From Ehretia macrophylla (lineage: Eukaryota; Streptophyta; Magnoliopsida; Boraginales; Ehretiaceae), in assembly GCA_037974665.1 (NCBI GenBank), contig CM075783.1, positions 39,569,712 to 39,633,711 of the forward strand: a stretch of DNA of 64,000 bases. Reading direction: 5' to 3'. The notes below the pieces were generated by a model. It made no database searches. It saw only the letters and a program-made list of their open reading frames with translations, and was not told the origin of the DNA. A program made the position numbers and the translations under genes. Positions 36,013 to 47,646 of this stretch are shown here, piece by piece. How positions within the stretch are numbered: position 1 is the first letter of the stretch; each line of letters opens with the position of its first letter.

Positions 36013-36621
36013 TACCTCGCTAACATGTTTCAGGTGGCACAGTTGGTGGAGTTGCCTTAGCTGCTGTGTGATATTTGTCTGAGGTGGATGTGCTTTCTGG
36101 TTGCTATGTGAAGAATTTGTTGTCCTATGTATAATCTATTTTGGGGCCTTAAAGCTCATGTATGTATTTGAGTAATATGTAAGCTGGAAGTCTGATAATA
36201 TAGTAGCAGTGGTAATTCTATGGCTTGTAATAACTTATATTTCTATTTCTAGTTGCTTTGCATGCTTGGGAGTGAATGGCTTAGTGTAGAATGTTTAATC
36301 TCTAAGTATGTTTTAATGTTATCCTAGAATGGCATGGTTATTAGACTATATTATAAACAAGTTACTTGCATGCTTGTGTGGTTTTGGAACTGTTGTTTGC
36401 TTCAAGGCTCGGATGGCCGTGAATCTTTAAATATTTAGCCATGAAAAGTTTGTTTACCTTGTAGTTACCTTATTTGAGAATTTACAGGTTTTCAGAATGT
36501 TCATAGTACAGGGGAAACTCTGTCTGTTTTTCCCCTAAAATTTTGTGACCGGGTTTGGTATTGGGTTGAGAATAGCATGGTTATTAGAGCCTCCGGTCTC
36601 GTGAGGGATCGGGGCGTTACA

Positions 36622-36626
36622 CTGCG
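36622..36626. repeat. Target site duplication CTGCG, right copy (solo LTR A)
   Basis: Exact repeat of 34115-34119. Confidence 0.93.
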
Positions 36627-39361
36627 CCTATTTTCGGAGCCCAAAATCGAAAGTTTTCTATAGTTTTGGGACACTTTTCTTCTTTTGCTATGTTTTTTTG
36701 TCCCGGATCGTACGTCGTGAGCAGCGAAAAGGACGACAACCTAATCCATCACATTTCTATTACCGAATCCCATGGTACCTTAGGCAAGACAACTTCACTT
36801 CACGTAGAGGCTAGGCCCGCAAACCGAGGGCGAGGGGCTTGTGAGCAGGTGTCCGTCATTCCGGTGCCCATAACTTTTGATCCGTAAGGAGTTAGCAGCG
36901 CACAACATATTGTTGGAAAGCTCTCCGAGAGCTCTACGACGGGTGCATCTAACCTGCTCGGCTACGCCTATTTTCGGAGCCCAAAATCTAACATTTTCAT
37001 TAGTTTTGAGACACTTTTCTTCTTTTACTTTATTTTTCTGTCCCGGATCGTACGTCGTGAGCCGAGAAAGGGACAGCAATCTAATCCATCACATTTCTAT
37101 TACCGAATCTCACAGCACCTTGGGCAAGACAACTTCACTTCACGTAGAGGCTGGGCCCGCAAACCAATGGCGTGGGGCTTGAGACCAAGTATCCGTCGCT
37201 CCGGTGCTCATAACTTTTGATCCGTAAGGAGTTACGCGGTGCACAGCATACCGTTAGAAAGCTCTTTGTGAGTTCTACGGCAGGGACAACAAGGATGCTC
37301 GGCTGCACTTGTTTTCAGAGACCAAAATTGAACGTTTTCATCAATTTCGGGACACTTTTCTTCTTTTGTGCTATTTTTCTATCCCAAATCGTACGTCATG
37401 AGCTGCCAAAAGGACGACAACCTAATGCATCACATTTATATTACCAAATCCCATAGCACCTTGGGCAAGACAACTTCACTCCACGTAGAGGCTCAGCCCG
37501 TAAACCGAGGACGTGGGGCTTGTGAGAAGGTATCCGTTGCTCCGGTGCCCATACCTTTTGATCCGTAAGGAGTTACGCGACGCACAACATACCGTTGGAA
37601 AGCTCTCCGATAGCTCTACGATTGGGGTACCAAGATTGCTTGGCTGCGCCTATTTTCGGAGCCCAGAATCAAATGTTTTCATCAGTTTCGGGACACTTTT
37701 CTTCTTTTTCTTTGTTTTTCCGTCCCGGATCGTAGGTCGTGAGCTGCGAAAAGGACGTCAACCTAATCCATCACATTTCTATTACCGAATCCAACGGTAC
37801 CTTAGGTAAGAAAACTTCACTTCACGTAGAGGCTGGGCCCGCAAACTGAGGGCGTGGGGCTTGTGAGCAGGTATCCGTCGTTCCGGTGCCCATAACTTTT
37901 GATCGGTAAGGAGTTACGCGACGCACAACATACCATTGGAAAGCTCTCCAAGAGCTCTACGACGGGGACATCAAGTCTACTTGGCTGCGCCTATTTTCAG
38001 AGCCCAAAACTGAACGTTTTCATCAGTTTCGGGACACTTTTCTTCTTTTGTGCTATTTTTTCGTCCCGGATCGTACGTCATGAGCCGCCAAAAGGACGAC
38101 AACCTAATCCATCACATTTCTATTACCAAATCCCATGGCACCTTGGGTAGGACAACTTCACTTCACGTAGAGGCTGGGCCCGTAAACTGAGGGCGTGGGG
38201 CTTGTAAGTAGGTATCCGTCGCTCCGGTGCCCATAACTTTTGATCGGTAAGGAGTTACGTGACGCACAACATACCGTTGGAAAGCTCTCCAAGAGCTCTA
38301 CAATGGGGACAGCAAGCCTACTCGGCTGTGCCTATTTTCAGAGCCCAAAACTGAACATTTTCATCAGTTTTGGGACACTTTTCTTTTTTTTTTTTGCTAT
38401 TTTTTCGTCCCGGATCGTACGTCATGAGCCGCCAAAAGGATGACAACCTAATCCATCACATTTCTATTACCAAATCCCATGGCACCTTGGGCAGGACAAC
38501 TTCACTTCACGTAGAGGCTGGGCCCGTAAACTGAGGGCGTGGGGCTTGTAAGTAGGTATTCGTCGCTCCGGTGCCCATACCTTTTGATCTGTAAGGAGTT
38601 ACGCGGCGCACAGCATACCGTTGCAAAGCTCTCATAGAGCTCTACGACGGGGGCAACAAGCCTGCTCAGCTGTGCCTATTTTTGGAGCCCAAACTTGAAT
38701 GTTTTCATCAATTTCGGGACACTTTTCTTCTTTTGCTTTGTTTTTCCGTCCCAGATCGTACGTCGTGAGCCGTGAAAAAGATGACAACCTAATTCATCAC
38801 ATCTTTATTACCGAATCCAACGGTACCTTGGGCAAGACAACTTCACTTCACGTAGAGGCTTGGCCGGCAAACCGAGGGCGTGGGGCTTGTGACCAGGTAT
38901 CCGTCGTTCCGGTGCCCATAACTTTTGATCGGTAAGGAGTTACGCGGCGCACAACATACCGTTGGAAAGCTCTCCAAGATCTCTACGACGTGGACATCAA
39001 GCCTGCTCAGTTGCACCAGTTTTTAGATCCCAAAATTGAACGTTTTCATCAGTTTTGGGACACTTTTCCTCTTTTGTAATATTTTTTCATCCCGTATCGT
39101 ACGTCATGTGCCGTGAAAAGGATGACAACCTAATCCATCACATTTCTATTAACAAATCCCATGCACCTTTGGCAAGACAACTTCACTTCACGTGGAGGCT
39201 GGGCCCGTAAACTGAGGGCGTGGGGCTTGTGAACAAGTATCCGTTGCTCCGGTGCCCATACCTTTTGATCCGTAAGGAGTTACGCGGCGCACAGCATACC
39301 GTTGGAAAGCTCTCCGATAGATCTACGACGGGGGCAGCAAGCTTGCTTGGCTGCGCCTATT

Positions 39362-39366
39362 TTTGG
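39362..39366. repeat. Target site duplication TTTGG, left copy (solo LTR B)
   Basis: TTTGG precedes TGTGACGCCCGAG and is repeated at 41852-41856 before AGCCCAAAATC. Confidence 0.93.
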
Positions 39367-40970
39367 TGTGACGCCCGAGAATTTGCCATGCATTTAATTA
39401 CTGTTGCATCCCTTATTTGCGCATTTACTTCTATGCCTTATTAACTGACTTGTGACTACTATTCACTCCGATTTTAAAATGCTTTCTATTAGTTAATTAG
39501 CATTTTTATTAAATCATATTAATTGTAAAAGTAGTGGGAAAAATGTGCATTTGAGCTTAAGGCGTTAGGAAGGCTCGTTTAGAAAATGACTTTAGTAATT
39601 GAATGAATAGTGTTACGTAATAACTTTATAGATTTAATTAGTTAACCAATGTGTCACCCTTAGACTCGCTTTTAAAGCTTACTACGCGTATTATATTAGA
39701 CCACTCAAGCGCCCAAAGGACCCCACCTCAACTCAACCCTTATTATATCACACTTTAGCTCATATATCACACAAAAAAAAAAAAAAAAAGCTGAACAGCA
39801 GCCCCAAAAACCCGACAGCCCCTCTTTGCCTTTGGGTGCATTTTTCCATCTTCAACTCTTCAAATCAAGCCAAGCCAAGCCTTGAGCAACTGGATTAGGG
39901 TGTCTTCAAGCCTCCTAGGTATTCCTACGCGTAGTGGTGAGGGATTTCATAGCTTGTTTTTGCATTTCTAAATAGTTGTCAATTTCTTGATTTGTTGAAA
40001 ATGTGATCAAATGCCATTGTAATTGTTACCTATGCTAATATACCATCTATATGAATGCTAGAGAACACATTTGAGCCGTTGTTTCGCTTTTTAAACGGTT
40101 AGAATCGTTAGTGTGATTTTTAGGGTGAATAGTGACGTTTTTTCTAGGGTTTTGCGTAATTGCTCGAATTGGATTGAATTAATGCTTCTAATTGATGCCT
40201 TAGGTGCTAGTGAAGATAATTAAATAACCCCGTACACTTGCATTGCCCTTAAATCGCCTAAAAATGGAAAATAGCCGACTTTAAGTTGGGGCTTTTGGGG
40301 TTAATGCGATTCCGGGTGGATTCGGGCTTCAATTCTAGTTACCTTAGACTACCTAGGTGCTATAGATGCCTTGTTATCCCTTGTTTGAAGCCCGGACAAT
40401 GTAGGTGTGGTTTAAAGCCAAAAGAGGGAAATTGGGGCTTTCGGGGTAAACGCGGACATTTGATTGAGTTCGAGGGTTGAAAGGGTACCTTGGGGGTTAG
40501 TTAGAAGGTTGGGAGAGTTTCTTTTGAAAATGAAATCATTAACTTGGGTTTGGAAGAGAAATAGTATGTAAAACAAAGGGGTTTAAGTGCAATTTCGTTT
40601 GTCTCACATTTTTAAAACCCACGGCATGACTTCATGAGTGTTTATATGTGATATTAAGTTGGTTTGGAGCTTTTGGTGTAATCCTATGCTTATTTTGTAT
40701 ATGTTCACTTGTAAACTGCTTATTAACTTCTATATTTGCTTCTATCCTAATTGTATCGAGGTCAACCTACTTTGTTGATCCTCATATGTGTTAATGCTTA
40801 TATTATTGTTGATAACTTGCCATCGTTGAGTGCATTGCATAGTGGTTGCGCAACCATAGTGTCGGGGCGGATGTGTTGAATATCGGCTGGGCGGCAGAGG
40901 GCTTGCCGGTGGATATTCAAACTCCATGCCCTATTCCCTCATTCGCCTGGTCCGGAGATTGCCAGGGGAT

Positions 40971-41010
40971 GTTGGGTCGTAGGATTCGGGGTACATCCGG
41001 AGTACACCCA
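40971..41010 (+). other. GC-rich conserved LTR block, solo LTR B copy
   Basis: GTTGGGTCGTAGGATTCGGG followed by GTACATCCGGAGTACACCCA; three bases shorter than in LTR A. Confidence 0.6.
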
Positions 41011-41228
41011 CTGGAGTGATTGGGGTTATGCCGGCTTATCGTGATCGTGCTCGTGGTTCGTGGATCGTGATTGAAGACCAGTGAAGATTGGTGTATAGGG
41101 GATTGTTGAAATGTATCCTTTTAATTGTGTGGTTATTTAAGTTTTATTGATTCTTAAATTGATAAAGTGTTATTGTTGTGTAATTGTATTATCTGTTGCA
41201 TTGCACGCCCCGGGACTATATCCCTCAC

Positions 41229-41248
41229 TGGGCAACAGTGGTTGCTCA
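41229..41248 (+). other. LTR hairpin TGGGCAAC / GTTGCTCA (solo LTR B)
   Basis: The same stem and loop as in solo LTR A, with the same G-T wobble. Confidence 0.55.
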
Positions 41249-41267
41249 TACCTCGATATCTGTTTCA

Positions 41268-41342
41268 GGAGACGCTGAGGGTGATCCCCAGCTTGTTGAT
41301 TTAGTTGAGGAAGAAGAAGTTCAGACCGAGCCTTTACCTTAG
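41268..41342 (+). other. Acidic mini reading frame after CAG (solo LTR B)
   Basis: Behind ATCTGTTTCAG, 24 codons read with the core GDPQLVDLVEEEEVQ and end TAG at 41340-41342. The position, the Asp-Pro word and the EEEE run match the element 1 frame, while many third codon positions differ (GAG GAA GAA GAA here against GAG GAG GAG GAG there). No ATG is present. Confidence 0.35.
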
Positions 41343-41425
41343 TTGCTGTGTCTGATAACTTGAGGTGGTTAATGATTTTGTTGCTTTGTGGAAGACTCAT
41401 CTGATTACTTTATGTACTATTTTGT

Positions 41426-41437
41426 AGCCCAAGGGCT
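41426..41437 (+). other. Hairpin near probable poly(A) site (solo LTR B)
   Basis: AGCCC-AA-GGGCT, a perfect 5-bp stem inside TTTTGTAGCCC...TTTGTATATG, equivalent in position to 8857-8869 in element 1. Confidence 0.35.
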
Positions 41438-41851
41438 TTGTATATGCTTGTTGTATAAGTCGAAGATTAGATGGACGGGTTGTAGCTTTGAAAGTCTACG
41501 AACTGTAATAACTTTTATTCTTGTCTTATTTCCTTGCATGCTTGGGAGTGGATAGTTGATGTAGAATGCTTTATCCCTTAAGTTGCTTTATTGATTTCCT
41601 AGAATGTTATGATTATAAGACTATGCTGTCAACTAGTTCTCGCATGCTTGTGTGTTTTGGAATTATTGTGCACTATAAGGCTCGGATGGCCTTATAGCTT
41701 TGTTGTTTAATTGAGAAAAGCTGTATTGTATTGTTGGGACCTTGTTTAAGCGTTTACAGGTTTTTAGAATGTCCACGGTACAGAGGAGACTCTGTCCGTG
41801 TGTCGGGTCCGGACTTAACCTTTAGCTTGGGGGTTGGGTCGGGGCGTGACA

Positions 41852-41856
41852 TTTGG
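41852..41856. repeat. Target site duplication TTTGG, right copy (solo LTR B)
   Basis: Exact repeat of 39362-39366. Confidence 0.93.
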
Positions 41857-44020
41857 AGCCCAAAATCGAAAGTTTTCTTTATTTTCGGGACACTTTTCTT
41901 CTTTTGCTCTGTTTTTTCATCTAGGATCGTACGTCGTGAGCCGTGAAAAGGATGACAACCTAATCTATCACATTTCTATTACCGAATCCCATGGTACCTT
42001 GGGCAAGACAACTTCACTTCATGTAGAGGCTGGGCCCGCAAACCGAGAGCGTGGGGCTTATGAGCAGGTATCCGTTGCTCCGGTGGCCATAACTTTTGAT
42101 CCGTAAGGAGTTGCGCGGCGCACATCATACTGTTGGAAAGCTCTCTGAAAGCTCTACGATGGGTGCATCTAGCCTGCTCGGCTACGCCTGGTTTCGGAGC
42201 CCAAAATTGAAAATTTTCATCAGTTTCGAGACACTTTTCTTCTTTTGCTTTATTTTTCTATCCCGGATCGTACGTCATGAGCAGAGAAAAGGACGACAAG
42301 CTAATCCATCACATTTCTATTGCTGAATCCCACAGTACCTTGGGCAAGACAACTTCACTTCACATAGAGGCTAGGCCCGCAAACCGATGGCGTGGGCTTG
42401 TGACCAAGTATCCGTCGCTCTGGTGCCCATAACTTTTGATCCGTAAGGAGTTACGCGGCCCACAGTATACTGTTGGAAAGGTCTCTGAGAGCTCTGCAAC
42501 AGAGGCAACAAGCCTGCTCAGCTGCGCCTATTTTTGGAGCCCAAAATCAAATGTTTTCATCAGTTTTGGGACATTTTTCTTCTTTTGCTTTGTTTTTGGG
42601 TCCCGGATCGTACGTCGTGAGCCACGAAAAGGACGACAACCTAATCCATCACATTTCTATAACTTAATCCAACGGTACCTCGGGCAAGACAACTTCACTT
42701 CACGTAGAGGTTGGGACCGCAAGCCTGCTCGGCTGCGCCTGTTTCGGAGCCCAAAATCAAACTTATACATTAGTTTTGGGACACTTTTCTTCTTTTGCTT
42801 TTTTTTCCGTCCTGGTTCGTACGTCGTGAGCCACGAAAAGGACGAAAACCTAATCTATCACACATCTATTAACAAATCCCATGGCACCTTGGGCAAGACA
42901 ACTTCACTTCACGTAGAAGCTGGGACCGCAAACCGAGGGCATGGGGCTTATGAGCAGGTATCCGTCGCTCTGGTGCCCATAACTATTGATTTGTAAGGAG
43001 TTACGCGGTGCACAATATACCGTTAGAAAGCTCTTTGAGAGCTCTACGATGGGTGCAACAAGCCTACTCGGATGCACCTATTTTTGGAGCCCAAAATCGA
43101 ATGTTTTCATCAGTTTCGGGATACTTTTCTTCTTTTGCTCTATTTTTCAGTCCCGGATCGTACGTCGTGAGCAGCGAAAAAGTCGACGACCTAATCCATC
43201 ACATTTCTATTATCAAATCTCACGGTACCTTTGGCAAGACAACTTCCCTTCACGTAGAGGCTGGGCCCACAAACCAAGGGCATAGGGCTTATGACCATGT
43301 ATTCGTCACTCTGGTGCCCATAACTTTTGATCCGTAAGGAGTTACGCGGCACACAGCATACCATTGAAAAGCTGTTTGAGAACTCTACGATGTGGGTAGC
43401 AAGCCTACTCGGCTGCACCTATTTCGGAGCCCAAAATCAAACTTTTACATCAGTTTCGGGACACTTTTCTTCTTTTGCTCTGTTTTTTGTCCTGGTTCGT
43501 ATGTCATGAGCCGCGAAAAGGACGACAACCTAATCTATCACATTTCTATTAACGAATCCCACGGTACCTTGGGCAAGACAACTTCACTTCAAGTAGATGC
43601 TAGGACCGCAAACCGAGGGCGTTGGGCTTATGAGTAGGTATCCGTCGTTCCGGTGCCCATAACTTTTGATCCGTAAGGAGTTACGCGGCGCACAGCATAC
43701 CGTTGAAAAGCTCTCCGAGAGTTCTATGACGGGGGCAGCAAGCCTGCTCAGTTGTACCTATTTTCGGAGAAAAAAAATTGAACATTTTTATTAGTTTCGG
43801 GATACTTTTTGTCTTTTGCTCTTTTTTTCCGTCCCGGAACGTACGTCGTGAGCCGCGAAAAGGATGACAACCTAATCCATCACATTTCTATTACCGAATC
43901 CCACAGCACCTTGGGCAAGACAACTTTACTTCACGTAGAGGTTGGGCTCGCAAACCGAGGGTGTGGGGCTTGTGACTAGGTATCCGTCGCTCCGGTGCCC
44001 ATAACTTTTGATCCCTAAGG

Positions 44021-44025
44021 AGTTA
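44021..44025. repeat. Target site duplication AGTTA, left copy (element 2)
   Basis: AGTTA precedes TGTCACGCC and is repeated at 55991-55995, where the monomer continues CGTAGCACAC. Confidence 0.93.
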
Positions 44026-44533
44026 TGTCACGCCCCAACCCGACCTATGAAGGTTAGACTAGGATGTGATCTAAACATTCAAGTCATATCACGTACTTAA
44101 TCGTTCAAGAGGGTTTAACACTTAACGTTTTAGCCTAAACTCCACAAATTCTTCGGAAAATCGACAGCATAACGGCTGTAATTGGGCTCTTTAGTTTGAC
44201 CTAATTCTCTAAACGCCTCAAAATTTCTTTTCTTAATTTCGTTTCTAACTAAGATTACTATTTATCACCAATCGAAACGCCTACTAGTTATTTCGAAGTC
44301 TTGTTGATTAATAACTTTGCATGTTACTATGTCTCGTTTGTTTGTTAATCCTAGTTACAAAAGTACATGTTGACCTTAGCTTAACAATGAGTACCTGCTT
44401 AAGATTGGATAGGTTCATTTTACTTAATCCTTACCTGATACTTCATAATCCTATGATAGATACTAGCCAATAACGATAGCAAAAACGACCATAGTAGTGT
44501 CTATCTAGTTATGATCAGTAAAAGCCAAAATTA

Positions 44534-44556
44534 GACCCCAAATTACAACGGGGGTC
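44534..44556 (-). other. Hairpin near probable poly(A) site (element 2, 3' LTR)
   Basis: GACCCC and GGGGTC form a perfect 6-bp stem with an 11-base loop, present in all three copies of this LTR family (also 52920-52942 and 61909-61931). Confidence 0.4.
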
Positions 44557-44658
44557 ATTTACAATACAATAACAAGCAACATAAGAAATGAAAAAGTCTT
44601 CAAGCAACATATCGTTCACAAAATAGCCATAGTCAAGTAAGGCACGTAGGGCAAGCAA

Positions 44659-44721
44659 TCATTCCAAGGAATCATCATTAGGCACGTTGTCCTCGGGTAC
44701 CTGTTCCTAGTCTTCTTCACC
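44659..44721 (-). other. Acidic mini reading frame, element 2 3' LTR (broken)
   Basis: Equivalent of 61747-61809. It follows CTCAG and reads EED, then a TAG at 44707-44709 where the other two copies have a Gln codon, then EQVPEDNVPNDDSLE and a stop. The premature stop is a C-to-T change. Confidence 0.3.
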
Positions 44722-44739
44722 TGAGATGATAAAAGTGTG

Positions 44740-44757
44740 TGAGTCCTTATGAACTCA
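44740..44757 (-). other. LTR hairpin (element 2, 3' LTR)
   Basis: On the minus strand TGAGTTC-ATAA-GGACTCA, a 7-bp stem with one G-T wobble, right after CCCTCGC and upstream of the CAG. Confidence 0.5.
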
Positions 44758-44936
44758 GCGAGGGGAACAAGAAATAAGTTTTGAAACTCATTTTCCGGTT
44801 CAACTTATGAAAACCCTTTGCAAACATGACATGTATCACAAGTAAGTACATAATGTAATGTAACAGTAAAAGAACTCAATTACCAGTCTTTCCTCCCCGA
44901 GGTCCTCTAGGAACCAAACGAGAGTACTTATACACA

Positions 44937-44942
44937 TAGTGA
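44937..44942 (-). promoter_or_regulatory. TATA-like box, element 2 3' LTR
   Basis: TATAAG in GTGTATAAGTACTCTCG on the minus strand, kept in all three copies of this LTR family (also 53314-53319 and 61514-61519). It lies upstream of the hairpin and acidic frame, so transcription would start just before them. This is a motif match only. Confidence 0.4.
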
Positions 44943-45028
44943 AAAGGATACGGTGAGCTTTTACTCGCAATTCATTTCCAGTATCAGTTGTTGTGGCCGG
45001 CTTCAATTCATCCCCTTATCACGCCAAA

Positions 45029-45069
45029 TGGGTGTACTCCGGATGTACCCCGAAATCCTACGACCCAAC
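45029..45069 (-). other. GC-rich conserved LTR block, element 2 3' LTR copy
   Basis: On the minus strand GTTGGGTCGTAGGATTTCGG followed by GGTACATCCGGAGTACACCC. It is almost the same as in the solo LTRs of another family. Confidence 0.6.
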
Positions 45070-47382
45070 TTTCCAAGGAAGTCTAGCCCCCAAGCGAGAG
45101 AAGAAATTGGACAATGGTAGTCACGGTTGCACCGGCAAGCCTGATATCGCCCGGTGTGTGTGAACGCTACCACGCCAGAATGAAAGGTTGCAACCTTGTA
45201 TGCAATACACATTTATAACATTTAATAAATTACATTAGGAGGACAACAAAGTAGGTTGCCTCCGATCAGTCATAAGATTGCACATTGACAAGTAAACAAT
45301 CGAGGCATGATATGACATGTAATTTCACTTATAAAGCACATGGAGTTATATGAATATTAAATGGGCAACCATGTAACGCATGTAAATCAAGTCATATAAC
45401 TTACTTCGAAGTTCACGTAATCAAATAACAAGATTATTCAACATGCAATGACATCTACGTGGGACCGGGTGCAAGAAAGGCCTACTTGTCAACATGTAAT
45501 CATCAAAATCATGTTTAGGGCTATGAAGGAAACTATGGGCAGCCTACTAATTACATAATCAAACACGATATTCATGGGATCAACACTTAGCGAGTTTACG
45601 TAGTCATTAGGGTTTCAATTCACGCTCACCCGTGCGATTAAGCCCTAAGTTGTCACGTAATTAAACTCAAGCCATGCATTGATTAATTCAAACACCCTCA
45701 AACATTCAAAACAGTCCACACAACATCCCAATGCCACAATCCCAAGCATTTAATACAACAAGAGAAGCTACAATAATTTTTCTAAGCATATCAATAGGTG
45801 AAACCCTCACTACAATGGAATATTTTCTCACAATCATTGAGACAAGGAAAAAATCTCCAATTCTAGTGAACAAGATGTCAAATTAAATCTTAAGGAGTGA
45901 ACTAAATTCAGAAACAAACCTCGCATCATTTGGAGTTCTGGTTCAAGAGTTATAGCCAAAACTGTGAGACTACACAAAACTGTCTAGATTTGCACACATT
46001 TCAATAATTTTCGTTTTTGAGGGCCTTAGGTTCAGATTTAGCCTTAGTCCATTTCTGACGAAAATGTCCAAAACTGAAAGATATAGCAGTACACCAATTT
46101 GCATGCATTTTGGATGTCATTTACTAAGCCAAAACTGGTTCGTTATACAAGGTCAGTGAATCTGCCAAAACCTGCTTCATTTTTCCAGACTTTCCAGATT
46201 TGGACACATTTTAATATATTGCCATTTTGAGAACTTTAGAGTCAAAATTAACTTTGGCCTATTTCTGTGAAAAATTCTCAGAACTGGCAAAACTAGTCAC
46301 CTACCAATTTTCACACATTTTCAACCTCATTGACCTGGTAAAAATCACTCCGCACCAACAAGACAAAAGGCTGTCACATACACGATTTGATCTATCACAT
46401 TCTAGCCAAATATCTTGCCATGCGTGTTTACAAAAGCTCATGAACGCACATATATCACAAGTACAGAAGTAAAGATAGACATTTAAGGGCATGCATGTGG
46501 TTTTTGAAAGATTTTTAAGAAGTTTTAGCCCTCACCTTAGCAAGACAACAAAGAAGATGCACAAACTCTTGAGGATGCACAAGATTGACTCTTTTCCTTG
46601 CTTAGCCGAGAGACCACTTGATTTTCTCTAATTTCCTAGCTTAGTAACCAAGTTCTTAGTAGGTGCATGTGTTTAGAACAAGAAGAAAAGAAATGGAAGC
46701 TAACAAACTCACCTAACCTGAAATGGATGTGCTAAAGGCTTGCATGTGTGCTTCTTTGCTCCTAGTTTTGCTTGGTCGAGCTCCTAAGATTCTTGCATGT
46801 CTTGATGAGCCATGAGTGATGAACTTAAGCTATGGAGAGTATATTTTCAGCTAGGGCCGAGAGAGAGAGGAGAAATGAGAGAAAGAATGAGAGAAAGAGA
46901 GGAAATGAAAGAAAAATGAAAAGCTTTGATGGGTATTGATGCTTGTCGGCCTAGGGCCTTGTAAAATCAGAATTTTGTGTCTTCAAGAAGCATTTTTGAA
47001 TCACCTAGCATGGGCAAGAGAATGGGTCGAGAATATGGAGCCTTGGGTAGAGTTTTGAGCCAAATTTTTTATGCATTGTGTCATAGATTGTCATAGGATG
47101 TCTTGGAATAGAATTTGAATTAAGCAAGCAAGCACAAATGCACAAAAGGTGGTCGGCCAAGGCATTGCAAGAATCTGAATTTTTTGTCTTGGTTGAGCAA
47201 TATTTAATTGTGTGTTTGGGATATGCAAAAGAATAAGGAATAAAGAATAAAGAATGCTTAGCTTTTGGTGAGATTTTGTCTTCTAGTGGGTTGAATTAGC
47301 AATTTAATATTAGTTAGTGGAATTTGTAGGATTAATTAATGATCTAGTGCTTCGTGTAAGATGCTTTCTTGATTAGCTTGAG

Positions 47383-47606
47383 GGCACACTTTCCTAGGTT
47401 TAGGGCACGCACTACGAGATAAGACACGAACTACGAGGTGAATGCACATTTCTCAAGTAAATGCACGCAACCCTAAATGAATGCACGTAATTCAATGCAA
47501 GGCACACAAAACGAAACACAATTCTTAAACCTAGGTCAAGGCACGCAAATCTAGGTTAGGGCACACGAAATGAGGTATCGCATGCAAATCGAGGTTGGGC
47601 CTCACA
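47383..47606 (-). repeat. Degenerate 19-20 bp tandem repeats at the start of U3 (element 2, 3' LTR)
   Basis: On the + strand, units begin with (G/T)GCAC and are 19-20 bp long: GGCACACTTTCCTAGGTTTA, GGCACGCACTACGAGATAA, GACACGAACTACGAGGTGAA, TGCACATTTCTCAAGTAAA, TGCACGCAACCCTAAATGAA, TGCACGTAATTCAATGCAA, a double-length unit, GGCACGCAAATCTAGGTTAG, GGCACACGAAATGAGGTAT and CGCATGCAAATCGAGGTTG. About eleven units fill the first 220 bp of the LTR. Equivalent repeats lie at 55767-55990 and 58849-59080. Upstream position in U3 suggests an enhancer-like array, which is an inference. Confidence 0.6.
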
Positions 47607-47617
47607 TCCTCCCCTCC
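47607..47617 (-). other. Polypurine tract, element 2
   Basis: GGAGGGGAGGA on the minus strand, directly before the TGTGAGG start of the 3' LTR. Confidence 0.85.
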
Positions 47618-47646
47618 GTAAAAGAATTTCGTCCCGTAATTCAATA

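Larger units (their letters stand above)
34120..36621 (+). mobile_element. Solo LTR A (Ty3/gypsy, Tekay-like)
   Basis: This 2502-bp LTR runs from TGTGACGTCCGAG to GGGGCGTTACA and is flanked by a 5-bp target duplication, with no internal region, primer site or coding sequence. Such solo LTRs arise when the two LTRs of an element recombine. It is related along its length to 39367-41851. Family membership near element 1 is inferred from the shared landmark order and the GGGGCGT(T/G)ACA end. It contains a 17-A run (34527-34543), a GC-rich conserved block (35731-35772) and a hairpin (35993-36012). A frame of 98 codons at 35510-35806 crosses the GC-rich block but is not shared intact by LTR B, so I do not call it a gene. 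Relative to LTR B it lacks about 35-60 bp after the CAG at 36031. Confidence 0.92.
36622..39366 (+). repeat. 341-bp satellite array, block C
   Basis: About eight monomers between the two solo LTRs, in the same orientation. Monomers starting near 37890 and 38231 are close copies sharing rare variants (GATCGGTAAGGAGTTACG, AAAACTGAAC, GAGCCGCCAAAAGGA, GGCTTGTAAGTAGGTAT), which points to a recent local duplication. No gene seen. Confidence 0.95.
39367..41851 (+). mobile_element. Solo LTR B (same family as solo LTR A)
   Basis: A 2485-bp LTR from TGTGACGCCCGAG to GGGGCGTGACA, with a perfect 5-bp target duplication and no internal region. It is similar to solo LTR A over its whole length, including the 17-A run (39773-39789). 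Landmarks in order: GC-rich block (40971-41010), hairpin (41229-41248), CAG followed by an acidic frame (41268-41342), and the AGCCC-AA-GGGCT hairpin (41426-41437). It ends with GTACAGAGGAGACTCTGTCC and GTGTCGGGTCCGG, which is very close to the end of the element 1 LTR, so the two families are related. Confidence 0.93.
41852..44025 (+). repeat. 341-bp satellite array, block D
   Basis: About 6.4 monomers in the same orientation. One is shortened by about 130 bp: at 42718-42722 GGGACCGCAA runs straight into GCCTGCTCGGCTG, skipping the stretch that holds GATCCGTAAGGAGTT and the palindrome. This join produces the longest open frame of the satellite (42436-42996, 186 codons), which is therefore an artefact. 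Confidence 0.95.
44026..47606 (-). repeat. 3' LTR of element 2
   Basis: A 3581-bp LTR; on the minus strand it begins TGTGAGGCCCAACCTCG and ends GGTTGGGGCGTGACA. Landmarks (minus strand): degenerate 20-bp repeats at 47606-47383, a purine-rich GA stretch around 46920-46860, GC-rich block 45069-45029, TATA-like CTTATA complement at 44937-44942, hairpin 44757-44740, acidic frame 44721-44659, and the GACCCC/GGGGTC hairpin 44556-44534. No host gene is seen; short open frames look spurious. Confidence 0.93.

Noticed and set aside
36540..36621. TGGTTATTAGAGCC near the end of solo LTR A, resembling a primer-binding site
   Set aside because: It lies before the LTR terminus GGGGCGTTACA and the target duplication, with no internal region after it; probably chance or an old duplication of the flank.
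42436..42996. 186-codon open frame, the longest in the satellite
   Set aside because: It exists only because a 130-bp deletion joins two monomers in frame; no relative elsewhere and no recognisable domain.
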